Under the pieces are notes generated by a model. The model worked only from the letters and a program-made list of their open reading frames with translations, had not been told where the DNA came from and did no database searches. A stretch of DNA of 33,981 bases from Acidovorax sp. (GTDB lineage: Bacteria > Pseudomonadota > Gammaproteobacteria > Burkholderiales > Burkholderiaceae_C), in the NCBI GenBank assembly GCA_024711405.1, contig JANJSZ010000027.1, forward strand, positions 1-33,981, in the 5' to 3' direction. The first letter of the stretch is position 1. Every line of letters begins with the position of its first letter. This document shows positions 1-9,407 of the stretch, one piece after another. A program made the position numbers and the translations under genes.

Positions 1-495
1 CCCGTCGCCACCGTTTACCGCCTGACCACGCGATGGGGCTTTGACGCACCGCTGGACGCCGTATGGAATGCCATCGTCGATGCGGAGCACTGGTCGGCCT
101 GGTGGCCAGGCATCGACTGCGTGACCCTGGAACCCGGCGATGCCCAGGGCCTGGGCGCGCTGCGGCGCTACACCTGCCGCGGCGCCCTGCCCCTGCACCT
201 GCGCTTCACCGCCCGGGTCACGGACATCAGCCCGCAGCAGCTGATCGAGGGGCAGGCCTGTGGCGACCTCGTGGGCATGGGCCGCTGCCGCCTGGGCCAT
301 GCCCAGGGGCAGACCACCGTCTGCTTCGACTGGCAGGTGCACACGACCGGCGTCTGGCTGAACCGCCTCGCTCCGCTGACCCAGCCGCTGCTGCGCTGGA
401 ACCACGACCAGCTCATGCGGGCCGGGGGCCGGGGACTGGAACGCCACCTGGCACGCAGCGCGGCCGGGAGCGCTATCCAAAAAGAGAGCTCGTAA
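1..495 (+). CDS. SRPBCC family protein (polyketide cyclase/START-like), 5' truncated by the window edge
   Basis: Frame 1 is open from base 1 (PVATVYRLTTRWGFDAPLDAVWNAIVDAEHWSAWWPGIDCVTLEPG...) to TAA at 493-495; the 'W..I.D...W..WWPG' pattern is typical of the SRPBCC family. Confidence 0.75.
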   Translation, partial: PVATVYRLTTRWGFDAPLDAVWNAIVDAEHWSAWWPGIDCVTLEPGDAQGLGALRRYTCRGALPLHLRFTARVTDISPQQLIEGQACGDLVGMGRCRLGHAQGQTTVCFDWQVHTTGVWLNRLAPLTQPLLRWNHDQLMRAGGRGLERHLARSAAGSAIQKESS

Positions 496-585
496 CGCTT
501 TCACCTGAAGGGTTTCGGGCGATTGACCTCTGGAACCGCCCAATGGCATGCGCCATCAGCTCACGGTTTTGCAGCATTCACCGCA

Positions 586-1698
586 TCAGAACCGCTCGCC
601 CGGCGCCAGGTAGCGCCATTGCCCGACAGGCAGGTTGCCCAGCACCACGCGGCCCATGCGGATGCGCTTGAGCCCCACCACCTTGAGGCCGACTTGCTCG
701 CACATGCGGCGGATCTGGCGCTTCTTGCCCTCGGTGAGCACGAAGCGCAGTTGCTCGGGGTTCTGCCACTCCACCTTGGCCGGCTTGAGCGGCTGGCCGT
801 CCAGGCTCAGGCCGTGGCGCAGGCGCGCCAGCAGCTCGGGTGGAAACACCGCCTGCACGTTGGTGCTGACGGGGTCGCGTTCGTTGATTTCCTGCAGTGG
901 TGCGCTGCGCTCGCCGGGGTGCCGTGGCGCGGCCTGGCCGGATCCTTCGTAAACCACGCGCACCAGGTATTCCTTGTCGATCGTGGAGTCCTCGCCAATC
1001 AGCTGGCGGGCCACGCGGCCGTCCTGCGTGAGCACCAGCAGGCCCACCGAGTCGATATCGAGCCGCCCGGCGGGCGCCAGCCCGCGCAGTTGTGGCGGCG
1101 AAAACCGGATGCGGCTGGGATCATCGCGCCAGTGCGTGCGCGGGTTGATCAGTGCCACGGCGGGCGTATGGCCGTCCTCGGCCTGGCCGCTGACATAACC
1201 CATGGGCTTGTGCAGCAGGATGGTGACGCGCTGCTCCTGAAAACCCTGGGCGACCTTGTCCACGTCAATGCGGTCGGTGGGCAGCACCTGCAGGCCCATC
1301 TCCGCCACCTCGCCATTGACCTTGACCCAGCCCTGGGCAATCCAGTCGTCGGCCTCGCGGCGCGAGCACAGGCCCAGTTCGGCCATGCGCTTGTTCAGGC
1401 GGGACGTGACCAGCCCGTTGGCAGCCACGGTGGGGGCGGCCCGCACGGGCGCCTGGCGAACCGGCGCGACAAACGGACCCGACGCCGTGCGGTAGTTGGG
1501 GGGCGCGGGCGCCCTGGAGGGCCTCGGCGGCGGTGCAGGTCGGACAGGCGCTGCCTTGGCCGCCACGGCGGGACGGCGCAGCACGGCGCGCGCGGGGGCG
1601 GCTACGGGCGCTGCAGGCACAGGAGCGGGTGGGCCGCCCGCGTCGGAGGCGGGGGCGGCAGCGGGGCCGGCAGGCGGGCGGGTGCGGGAAGAAGACAT
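586..1698 (-). CDS. 23S rRNA pseudouridine synthase, RsuA/RluB/RluF family, with a low-complexity Ala/Pro-rich N-terminus
   Basis: S4 domain (LNKRMAELGLCSRREADDWIAQGWVKVNG), catalytic motif GRLDIDSVGLLVLTQDG, and C-terminal EGKKRQIRRMCEQVGLKVVGLKRIRMG. Confidence 0.9.
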   Translation of the reverse strand: MSSSRTRPPAGPAAAPASDAGGPPAPVPAAPVAAPARAVLRRPAVAAKAAPVRPAPPPRPSRAPAPPNYRTASGPFVAPVRQAPVRAAPTVAANGLVTSRLNKRMAELGLCSRREADDWIAQGWVKVNGEVAEMGLQVLPTDRIDVDKVAQGFQEQRVTILLHKPMGYVSGQAEDGHTPAVALINPRTHWRDDPSRIRFSPPQLRGLAPAGRLDIDSVGLLVLTQDGRVARQLIGEDSTIDKEYLVRVVYEGSGQAAPRHPGERSAPLQEINERDPVSTNVQAVFPPELLARLRHGLSLDGQPLKPAKVEWQNPEQLRFVLTEGKKRQIRRMCEQVGLKVVGLKRIRMGRVVLGNLPVGQWRYLAPGERF

Positions 1699-1902
1699 GG
1701 TGCGTATTTTCGCCTGCCAAGCCGGGCGGTCCCATGGCGCTGATGTCTGGCGCGCCTGCCAGGCCAGAAAATCACCGGCCGGCGAAGGCCGCGCAGGCGA
1801 TACCCCTGCGGCGACAGGCGGTTGGGCATGGCCCCGAAGACACCAGCGGGGGACTGCGTTTTTTGCCCCTAGGCAAGGGCATCGGCGCCGCCTCGGGGGC
1901 CG

Positions 1903-2676
1903 CTACCCGGGGTCTTTCCTCTGAAAGATGCTGGACCGCAAGGCGCACAGATCCAGCACCCGCAGCCCGCCATATTCGATGCGAATGGCCCCTTGCCGCT
2001 CCAGGGCCGCCAGGGCCTCGTTGACCCGCTGGCGCGACAGCCCCACCAGATAGGCCAGCTCCTGCTGCGTGATGCGCAACACCTCGCCCACGCCGGGATA
2101 CAGCACGGGGTTGAACAGCGCGGCCAGGCTGCGCGCCACCCGCACATCGGGGTTGTTCAGCCGGTCGATCTCGCGCGCCGCGATGAACTGGGCCAGGCGC
2201 TCGTTGAGCTGGTTCATCACGAAGCGGTTGAAGCCGATGGAATGGTCCAGCAGCCAGTGGAAGGTATCGATCGGCAGCCCCGCCACCACGCTCTTGCGCA
2301 GGGCCTGGATGTTGTAGCGGTAGGGCTCGCGCTTGAGCGCGGTGCCCTCGCCAAACCAGCCGCCGGGCGGCACGCCGGTGAAGGTCATGGTCTGGCCCTG
2401 GGCGTTGTCGCTGCTCATCTTGAGCAGGCCCTCGACCACGCCAAACCAGTAGGTCACCGGCCGCCCGAGACGGCAGACAAAGTCGCCCGCTTTCGCGTCT
2501 CCCACCCGCAGCGAGTCCACGGCGCGCTCGCGTTCGGCGGGCAGCAGCGGGGCCAGCCACGGAATATCGTCCAGTTCCGCCTCGGTGGGCGGACGGCGGC
2601 GCTGGTGCAGGGACAGATCGTGGGTCATGCGCGTGTCTTCGGGGCGGTGCAGAGGTTCCCAAGGGTTCAACCCCAT
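1903..2676 (-). CDS. Crp/Fnr-family transcriptional regulator (start may be internal at about 2628)
   Basis: cNMP-binding-like N-terminus and C-terminal HTH (LAYLVGLSRQRVNEALAALERQGAIRIEYGGLRVLD); divergent to the downstream operon. Confidence 0.88.
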   Translation of the reverse strand: MGLNPWEPLHRPEDTRMTHDLSLHQRRRPPTEAELDDIPWLAPLLPAERERAVDSLRVGDAKAGDFVCRLGRPVTYWFGVVEGLLKMSSDNAQGQTMTFTGVPPGGWFGEGTALKREPYRYNIQALRKSVVAGLPIDTFHWLLDHSIGFNRFVMNQLNERLAQFIAAREIDRLNNPDVRVARSLAALFNPVLYPGVGEVLRITQQELAYLVGLSRQRVNEALAALERQGAIRIEYGGLRVLDLCALRSSIFQRKDPG

Positions 2677-2735
2677 GAGGACTTTCCCGCAAATTGTCGT
2701 CCGAAAGACATGCCAACGTCAAAGCCCGTCCTAGC

Positions 2736-4748
2736 ATGGAACCCAACGCACTGCCCCAGCCTGCAGCGCACCCGGCAGCCACCGGGCTGACACCACCCTT
2801 ATTAGGAACCGGAATGAAGACCACGTTCCCGCAACTGCTGCTCCAACATGCCGCCGAGCGCCCCACGGCCCCGGCGCTGCGCGAAAAAGAATACGGCATC
2901 TGGCAAACCTGGAGCTGGCAGGAGGCCGCCGAAACCGTGCGCCACATGGCCTGCGGCCTGGCGGCCCTCGGATTGGAGCGGGGCCAGAACCTCGCGCTGG
3001 TGGGCGACAACCGCCCCCACCTCTACATGGGCTTCATTGCCGTACAAAGTCTGGGCGGCGTTCCCATTCCCCTGTACCAGGATGCCGTGGCATCCGAGAT
3101 GGCCTTCGTCATGGAAGACGCCGAGGTCCGATTTGTCTTCACCGAAAACCAGGAGCAGGTGGACAAGCTGCTGGAAGTGCGCGAAACCCTGCCCGGCATC
3201 GCGCACATCATTTACGACGACCCACGCGGCCTGCGCGACTACGACCAGCCCGGCCTGATCAGCACCGAAAAGCTCCTGGCCCTGGGCGCCGAATGGGACC
3301 GCGCCCACCCCGGCGCCTGGGATGCGATGGTGGCCAGGAACCAGCCCGACGATGTGTCGGTGATCCTCTACACCTCGGGCACCACCGGCAAGCCCAAGGG
3401 CGTGTGCCAGACCCACGCCAGCTTCATCGCATCGGCACAAGGCGGGGTAGAGGTCGATGGGCTCAATCCCAACGACAACGTCATCTCCTACCTGCCCCCG
3501 GCCTGGGTGGGCGACCACCTGTTCTCGCTGGCGCAATGGCTGGTGGCAGGCTTCACCATCAACTGTCCCGAGTCGGCCAGCACCGTCAACATCGATCTGC
3601 GCGAAATCGGCCCCACTTATTACTTTGCGCCCCCGCGCGTGTTCGAGGGCATGCTGACCTCGGTCTCGATCCGCATGGAAGATGCCGCACCCGCGAAACG
3701 CTGGCTCTATGCCCGGTGCATGGACCTGGCCCGCCGCGTGGGTTCCGACATCCTGGACGGCAAGCCCGTAGCGCTGTCGGACCGCATCCTCTACCGCCTG
3801 GGCGACATCGCCATCTATGGGCCGCTGCGCAATGTGCTGGGGCTGTCGCGCCTGCGCGTGGCGTACACCGCCGGCGGCGCCATCGGCCCCGACCTGTTCC
3901 GCTTCTTCCGCTCGATCGGCATCAACCTCAAGCAGCTTTACGGCCAGACCGAGACCTGCGCCTACGTGTGCATCCAGAAGAACCGCCAGGTCAAGCTCAA
4001 CACCGTGGGCCAGGCCGCACCGGGGATCGAGCTCAAGATCGCCGACAACGGCGAGGTGCTGGTCAGGGGCGTGTCGGTGCTCAAGGAGTACTACAAGCGC
4101 CCGGACGCCACCGCCGAGGTGATCGATGCCGACGGCTACTTCCACACCGGCGATGCCGGCGTGCTCGATGAAGACGGGCACCTGCGCATCATCGACCGCG
4201 CCAAGGACGTGGGCAAGCTCCATGGCGGCGCCATGTTCGCGCCCAACTACATCGAGAACAAGCTCAAGTTCTTTCCGCAGATCAAGGAGGTGGTGTGCTT
4301 CGGCCACCAGCGCGACCAGGTCTGCGCCTTCATCAACATCGACTACGAGGCCGTGGGCAACTGGGCCGAGCGCCAGGGCCTGCCCTACGGCGGCTACGTG
4401 GACCTGGCCTCCAAGCCGCAGGTGCTGCAGCTGATTGCGGACTGCATTGCCCAGGTCAATACCGACCTGGCCGCCGAGGCCGGCATGGCCGACACCCAGG
4501 TGGCGCGCTTTCTGGTGCTGCACAAGGAGCTGGACCCCGACGACGACGAGCTCACCCGCACCCGCAAGGTGCGCCGCAATTTCATTGCCGAGAAATACGC
4601 CGTGCTGGTGGACGCGCTCTACACGGGCAAGGCCGAGCAGTTCATCGAAACCCAGGTCAAGTTCGAGGATGGCCGCACCGGCAGCGTGAGCGCCACGCTC
4701 AAGATCCTCGACGCCAAGACCCATGCGCCTGCCAAGGTCAGTGCCTGA
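2736..4748 (+). CDS. AMP-binding long-chain acyl-CoA synthetase-like protein
   Basis: AMP-binding motif VILYTSGTTGKPKGVCQTH, plus LYGQTETCAY and DGYFHTGDAGVLDEDGHLRIIDRAKD. Confidence 0.92.
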   Translation: MEPNALPQPAAHPAATGLTPPLLGTGMKTTFPQLLLQHAAERPTAPALREKEYGIWQTWSWQEAAETVRHMACGLAALGLERGQNLALVGDNRPHLYMGFIAVQSLGGVPIPLYQDAVASEMAFVMEDAEVRFVFTENQEQVDKLLEVRETLPGIAHIIYDDPRGLRDYDQPGLISTEKLLALGAEWDRAHPGAWDAMVARNQPDDVSVILYTSGTTGKPKGVCQTHASFIASAQGGVEVDGLNPNDNVISYLPPAWVGDHLFSLAQWLVAGFTINCPESASTVNIDLREIGPTYYFAPPRVFEGMLTSVSIRMEDAAPAKRWLYARCMDLARRVGSDILDGKPVALSDRILYRLGDIAIYGPLRNVLGLSRLRVAYTAGGAIGPDLFRFFRSIGINLKQLYGQTETCAYVCIQKNRQVKLNTVGQAAPGIELKIADNGEVLVRGVSVLKEYYKRPDATAEVIDADGYFHTGDAGVLDEDGHLRIIDRAKDVGKLHGGAMFAPNYIENKLKFFPQIKEVVCFGHQRDQVCAFINIDYEAVGNWAERQGLPYGGYVDLASKPQVLQLIADCIAQVNTDLAAEAGMADTQVARFLVLHKELDPDDDELTRTRKVRRNFIAEKYAVLVDALYTGKAEQFIETQVKFEDGRTGSVSATLKILDAKTHAPAKVSA

Positions 4749-4766
4749 GACACCGGAAAGCACCCC

Positions 4767-5552
4767 ATGACCCAGAAAAAGATTGGCGACGTCATCCTGG
4801 ACGTCAAGAACATCAGCCTGCGCTTCGGCGGCGTGAAGGCGCTGACCGACATCTCGTTCAACGTGCGCGAACACGAGATCCGCGCCATCATCGGCCCCAA
4901 CGGCGCCGGCAAGAGCTCCATGCTCAACTGCATCAACGGCGTCTATACCCCGTCCGAGGGCTCGATCACCTTCCGCGGCAAGACCTTTGCCCACATGAAC
5001 TCGCGCCAGGTGGCCGAGATGGGCGTGGCGCGCACATTCCAGAATCTTGCGCTGTTCAAGGGCATGAGCGTGATCGACAACATCATGACTGGCCGCAACC
5101 TCAAGATCAAAAGCAATCTGCTGCTGCAGGCGCTGCGCCTCGGCCCGGCCGAGCGCGAGGAAATCCGCCACCGCGAATTTGTCGAGCACATCATCGACTT
5201 TCTCGAAATCCAGGCCTTCCGCAAAACGCCGGTGGGCCAGCTGCCCTACGGCCTGCAAAAGCGCGTGGACCTGGGCCGGGCCCTGGCCATGGAGCCGCAG
5301 GTGCTGCTGCTCGACGAGCCCATGGCGGGCATGAACGTCGAAGAAAAGCAGGACATGTGCCGCTTCATCCTGGACGTGAGTGCCGAGTTCGGCACCACCA
5401 TCGTGCTGATCGAACACGACATGGGCGTGGTGATGGACATCTCGGACCGCGTGGTCGTGCTCGACTACGGCAAGAAGATCGGGGACGGCACCCCCGATGA
5501 AGTGCGCAACAACGAAGACGTGATCAGTGCCTATCTGGGCACCAGCCACTGA
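4767..5552 (+). CDS. livG: Liv-type ABC transporter ATP-binding protein (LivG-like)
   Basis: Walker A GPNGAGKSS, Walker B VLLLDEPMAGMN, LivG-like overall sequence, next to two Liv permeases. Confidence 0.9.
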   Translation: MTQKKIGDVILDVKNISLRFGGVKALTDISFNVREHEIRAIIGPNGAGKSSMLNCINGVYTPSEGSITFRGKTFAHMNSRQVAEMGVARTFQNLALFKGMSVIDNIMTGRNLKIKSNLLLQALRLGPAEREEIRHREFVEHIIDFLEIQAFRKTPVGQLPYGLQKRVDLGRALAMEPQVLLLDEPMAGMNVEEKQDMCRFILDVSAEFGTTIVLIEHDMGVVMDISDRVVVLDYGKKIGDGTPDEVRNNEDVISAYLGTSH

Positions 5553-5568
5553 AGGCCGGAGAACACAC

Positions 5569-6498
5569 ATGGCATTCTTTCTTGAAACCCTCATTGGCGG
5601 CCTCATGGCCGGCATGCTGTATTCCCTGGTGGCGCTGGGCTTCGTGCTGATCTACAAGGCCTCGGGCGTGTTCAACTTTGCGCAGGGGGCCATGGTGCTG
5701 TTCGCGGCGCTGGCCATGGCGCGCTTTGCCGAATGGATTCCGAAGTGGACCGGCATCGAGAGTCCCATCGTGGCCAATCTCGCGGCCTTCGTGATCGCGG
5801 GCGCCATCATGTTCGTGGTGGCCTGGGTGATCGAGCGGCTGGTGCTGCGCCACCTGGTGAACCAGGAGGGCGCCACGCTGCTCATGGCCACGCTGGGCAT
5901 CACCTACTTCATGGAGGGCCTGGGCCAGACGCTGTTCGGCAGCGACATCTACAAGATCGACGTGGGCATGCCCAAGGACCCGATCTTCGTGCTGGAAAGC
6001 ATGTTCCAGGGCGGCATCCTGGTGAACAAGGAAGACGTGATCGCCGCCGCCATCGCCGCGGCGCTGGTGGCCCTGCTGTCGGTGTTCTTCCAGAAGACCT
6101 CCACCGGCCGCGCCCTGCGCGCCGTGGCCGATGACCACCAGGCCGCCCAGTCCATCGGCATCCCGCTCAACCGCATCTGGGTGATCGTGTGGTGCGTGGC
6201 GGGCGTGGTGGCCCTGGTGGCCGGAATGATCTGGGGCAGCAAGCTCGGGGTGCAGTTCTCGCTGACCACGGTGGCCCTGCGCGCGCTGCCGGTGGTGATC
6301 CTGGGTGGCCTCACCTCGGTGCCCGGCGCCATCATCGGCGGGCTGATCATCGGCGTGGGCGAGAAGCTCTCCGAGGTGTATCTGGGCCCGTTCGTTGGCG
6401 GGGGCATCGAGATCTGGTTTGCGTATGTGCTGGCGCTGGTGTTCCTGCTGTTCAGGCCGCAAGGCTTGTTCGGGGAAAAAATTATTGATCGCGTATGA
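5569..6498 (+). CDS. livH: Liv-type ABC transporter permease (LivH-like)
   Basis: MAFFLETLIGGLMAGMLYSLVALGFVLIYKASGVFNFAQGAMVLFAA, a typical LivH start. Confidence 0.92.
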   Translation: MAFFLETLIGGLMAGMLYSLVALGFVLIYKASGVFNFAQGAMVLFAALAMARFAEWIPKWTGIESPIVANLAAFVIAGAIMFVVAWVIERLVLRHLVNQEGATLLMATLGITYFMEGLGQTLFGSDIYKIDVGMPKDPIFVLESMFQGGILVNKEDVIAAAIAAALVALLSVFFQKTSTGRALRAVADDHQAAQSIGIPLNRIWVIVWCVAGVVALVAGMIWGSKLGVQFSLTTVALRALPVVILGGLTSVPGAIIGGLIIGVGEKLSEVYLGPFVGGGIEIWFAYVLALVFLLFRPQGLFGEKIIDRV

Positions 6499-6590
6499 AA
6501 TACGAGACCCATAATTTTTCGAAGGAGGCACAACGCGCACCGCGCGTTGTCAGCGGAGCCCAAGGCGCCGCGTGGCACCGCAGGTGCGCC
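6477..6590 (+). other. Cluster of three stem-loops at the livH 3' end / livH-livM intergenic region
   Basis: AAAAATTAT(6477-6485)/ATAATTTTT(6511-6519) with nested CGTAT-GAA-ATACG; ACAACGCGC-ACC-GCGCGTTGT(6530-6550); GGCGC(6564-6568)/GCGCC(6586-6590) with inner GCACC-GCA-GGTGC. Confidence 0.7.
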
Positions 6591-6650
6591 CCCGTGCAAA
6601 AGATCATTGATCGCGCTTAAACCCATCACAAGAACAACAGGAGACACACC

Positions 6651-7727
6651 ATGCTCTACCGCGAAAACGGGCAGTTCAAGACCAGCTACCGCGCCGACCA
6701 GCAGATCTTCCCGATCGCCCAGGACCGCCTGGCCATCGGCATCCTCCTGGCCATTGCGTTCATCGCCGTGCCCATGCTGGCCAGCGACTACATCTTCCGC
6801 GCCATCCTGATCCCCTTCGTGATCATGTCGCTGGCGGCCCTGGGGGTGAACATCCTGGTGGGCTACTGCGGCCAGATCTCGCTGGGCTCGGGCGCCTTCA
6901 TGGCCGTGGGGGCCTACGGGGCCTACAACTTCTTCGTGCGCTTTCCGGGCATGCCGCTGATCCCGGCGCTGGTCCTGGGCGGGCTGTGCGCCACGTTCTT
7001 CGGCATCCTGTTCGGCCTGCCCAGCCTGCGCGTGAAGGGCCTGTACCTGGCCGTGGCCACGCTGGCCGCGCAGTTCTTCAGCGACTGGATGTTCCTGCGC
7101 ATCAAATGGTTCACCAACAACTCCGACTCGGGCTCGGTGTCGGTGAGCAGCCTGCAGGTGCTGGGCCTGCCCATCGAGAGCGCCACCAGCAAATACCTGT
7201 TCTGCCTGGCCCTGCTGGTGATCGTGGCCCTGCTGGCCAAGAACCTCGTGCGCGGCGCGATCGGACGGGAATGGATGGCCATCCGCGACATGGACGTGGC
7301 CGCTGCCGTGATCGGTATCCGCCCCATGTACGCCAAGCTCAGTGCGTTTGCCGTGAGCTCTTTCATCATCGGCATGGCGGGCGCGCTGTGGGCCTTTGTG
7401 CACCTGGGTGCCTGGGAGCCGGCCGCGTTCTCGGTGGAAATCTCGTTCCGGCTGCTGTTCATGGTGATCATTGGTGGCCTGGGTTCCATCATGGGTGGAT
7501 TTTTCGGCGCGGCCTTCATCGTGGTGCTGCCCATCGTGCTCAACCAGTTCCTGCCCGCGCTCCTCGGCGCTTTTGGCATCGAGATCTCCACCGCCGGGGT
7601 CTCGCACGCCGAACTGATGATTTTTGGCGCCCTCATCGTCTGGTTCCTCATCGTGGAGCCGCATGGCCTGGCCAAGCTGTGGTCCACCGCCAAGCAGAAG
7701 CTGCGCCTGTGGCCGTTCCCCCACTGA
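6651..7727 (+). CDS. livM: Liv-type ABC transporter permease (LivM-like)
   Basis: Hydrophobic protein with NILVGYCGQISLGSGAFMAVGAYGAYN and GGLGSIMGGFFGA, typical LivM motifs. Confidence 0.92.
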   Translation: MLYRENGQFKTSYRADQQIFPIAQDRLAIGILLAIAFIAVPMLASDYIFRAILIPFVIMSLAALGVNILVGYCGQISLGSGAFMAVGAYGAYNFFVRFPGMPLIPALVLGGLCATFFGILFGLPSLRVKGLYLAVATLAAQFFSDWMFLRIKWFTNNSDSGSVSVSSLQVLGLPIESATSKYLFCLALLVIVALLAKNLVRGAIGREWMAIRDMDVAAAVIGIRPMYAKLSAFAVSSFIIGMAGALWAFVHLGAWEPAAFSVEISFRLLFMVIIGGLGSIMGGFFGAAFIVVLPIVLNQFLPALLGAFGIEISTAGVSHAELMIFGALIVWFLIVEPHGLAKLWSTAKQKLRLWPFPH

Positions 7728-7854
7728 GCGCGCAGCCCTTGAGGAAACCCCTTACGCGCAATTCCCGATACGGACTGCCTGCATTGCCGCGTTAACTGTC
7801 GGTCCGTCTGGTTTTTCCCCCGTGCTTCAACATATTCATCCAAAGGAGACATCC

Positions 7855-9183
7855 ATGAAGCTTTCGAAACTCGTGATCGCTGCCGCAGTGGTCGCCGCAG
7901 GCGCGTCGTCCGTCACGACCAGCGCCTTCGCGCAAGCCAAGGAGCAGTTCTTCCCGCTGCTGTCCTACCACACCGGCCCCTATGCACCCAACGGCGTGCC
8001 ATGGGCCAACGGCAAGCAGGACTACATCAAGATGATCAACGCCCGCGACGGCGGCATCAACGGCGTCAAGCTCACCTTTGAAGAGTGCGAAACGGGCTAC
8101 GCTACCGACCGCGGCGTGGAATGCTACGAACGCCTCAAGAGCCGCCCCGGCGTCTCGCTGTTCGACCCCCAGGCCACCGGCATCACCTTCGCCCTGACCG
8201 AAAAAGCCCCCGTGGACAAGATCCCGCTGATGACGCTGGGCTATGGCCTGTCGGTGGCGCAGGACGGCCAGGCGTTCAAGTGGAACTTCCCGTTCATGGG
8301 CAGCTACTGGACGGGCGCCGACATCCTGATCCAGCACCTGGGCAAGGCCAACGGGGGCCTGGACAAGCTCAAGGGCAAGAAGATCGCGCTGGTGTACCAC
8401 GACAGCCCGTTCGGCAAGGAACCGATCCCGCTGCTGCAGGAACGCGCCAAGATGCACGGCTTCGAGCTGCAGATGCTGCCCGTGACCGCACCCGGCGTGG
8501 AACAGAAGGCCACCTGGCTGCAGGTGCGCCAGAGCCGCCCCGACTATGTGCTGCTGTGGGGCTGGGGCGTGATGAACTCCACCGCCCTGAAGGAAGCCCA
8601 GGCCACGGGCTACCCGCGCGACAAGATGTACGGCGTGTGGTGGGCCGGTGCCGAACCCGACGTGCGCGATGTGGGCGACGGCGCCAAGGGCTACAACGCG
8701 CTGGCGCTCAACGGCTACGGCACGCAGTCCAAGGTCATCCAGGACATCCTCAAGAACGTGCACGACAAGGGCCAGGGCACGGGGCCCAAGGATGAAGTGG
8801 GCTCGGTGCTGTACACCCGCGGCGTGATCATCCAGATGCTGGCCGTCGAGGCCGTGCGCCGCGCGCAGGAGCGCTTCGGCAAGGGCAAGGTCATGACCGG
8901 CGAACAAGTGCGCTGGGGCATGGAGAACCTGTCTCTCGACCAGAAGAAGCTGGATGCGCTGGGCTTCAAGGACCTGATGCGTCCGCTGTCCACCAGCTGC
9001 GCCGACCACATGGGCTCCACCTGGGCACGGGTGCACACCTGGGACGGCAAGAAGTTCAACTTCTCGTCCGACTGGTACCAGGCCGACGAGCAGATCCTGA
9101 AGCCCATGGTCAAGGCGGGTGCCGACAAGTACCTGGCGGACAAGAAGATGACGCGCCGGGATGCCGGCGATTGCCAAAGCTAG
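7855..9183 (+). CDS. Liv-type ABC transporter substrate-binding protein
   Basis: Signal peptide MKLSKLVIAAAVVAAGASSVTTSAFAQA, type I periplasmic-binding fold (GVKLTFEECETGYATDRGVECYERL), preceded by AAGGAGA. Confidence 0.9.
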   Translation: MKLSKLVIAAAVVAAGASSVTTSAFAQAKEQFFPLLSYHTGPYAPNGVPWANGKQDYIKMINARDGGINGVKLTFEECETGYATDRGVECYERLKSRPGVSLFDPQATGITFALTEKAPVDKIPLMTLGYGLSVAQDGQAFKWNFPFMGSYWTGADILIQHLGKANGGLDKLKGKKIALVYHDSPFGKEPIPLLQERAKMHGFELQMLPVTAPGVEQKATWLQVRQSRPDYVLLWGWGVMNSTALKEAQATGYPRDKMYGVWWAGAEPDVRDVGDGAKGYNALALNGYGTQSKVIQDILKNVHDKGQGTGPKDEVGSVLYTRGVIIQMLAVEAVRRAQERFGKGKVMTGEQVRWGMENLSLDQKKLDALGFKDLMRPLSTSCADHMGSTWARVHTWDGKKFNFSSDWYQADEQILKPMVKAGADKYLADKKMTRRDAGDCQS

Positions 9184-9189
9184 GAGCAT

Positions 9190-9262
9190 CCCCCTGAGGC
9201 ACTGACGCGCCTTCCCCCTTCTCTCTCAGCGCTCGCGCTGCGGGAAGGGGGGGCAACTCCAG
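9190..9262. repeat. GC-rich intergenic dispersed-repeat-like element, copy A
   Basis: CCCCCTGAGGCACTGACGCGCCTTCCCCCTT...; closely matches copy B at about 10230; contains a CCCCCTTC...GGGAAGGGGG inverted repeat. Confidence 0.6.
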
Positions 9263-9407
9263 CGCGGCGGGGCGGCCCTTGCGCGGCGTTCCTGGCCTGG
9301 GCCGCGACAGTTTTTACGGCCAGTGACAGCGGTTGCTCCTGCGGGCAGCCGCCAACCGAGAGGGTTGCAAGCGCAGCCCTCCCGATTGGCACAGCGAAGG
9401 CAACACC

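Noticed and set aside
523-1743. 406-aa plus-strand ORF
   Set aside because: Antisense to the pseudouridine synthase, which carries clear family motifs.
2802-5615. 937-aa open frame on the minus strand
   Set aside because: Fully antisense to the acyl-CoA synthetase and livG; His/Asp/Leu-rich composition typical of antisense frames in high-GC genes, no recognisable motif.
6547-6810. 87-aa plus ORF in the livH-livM spacer near the orphan AAGGAGG
   Set aside because: Start codon too far from the SD-like sequence (about 20 nt), runs into livM out of frame, no family resemblance.
5949-7724. 591-aa minus-strand ORF
   Set aside because: Antisense to livH/livM, low-complexity hydrophilic translation; not a gene.
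7792-9189. 465-aa minus-strand ORF
   Set aside because: Antisense to the substrate-binding protein; the + strand product has a signal peptide and family signature.
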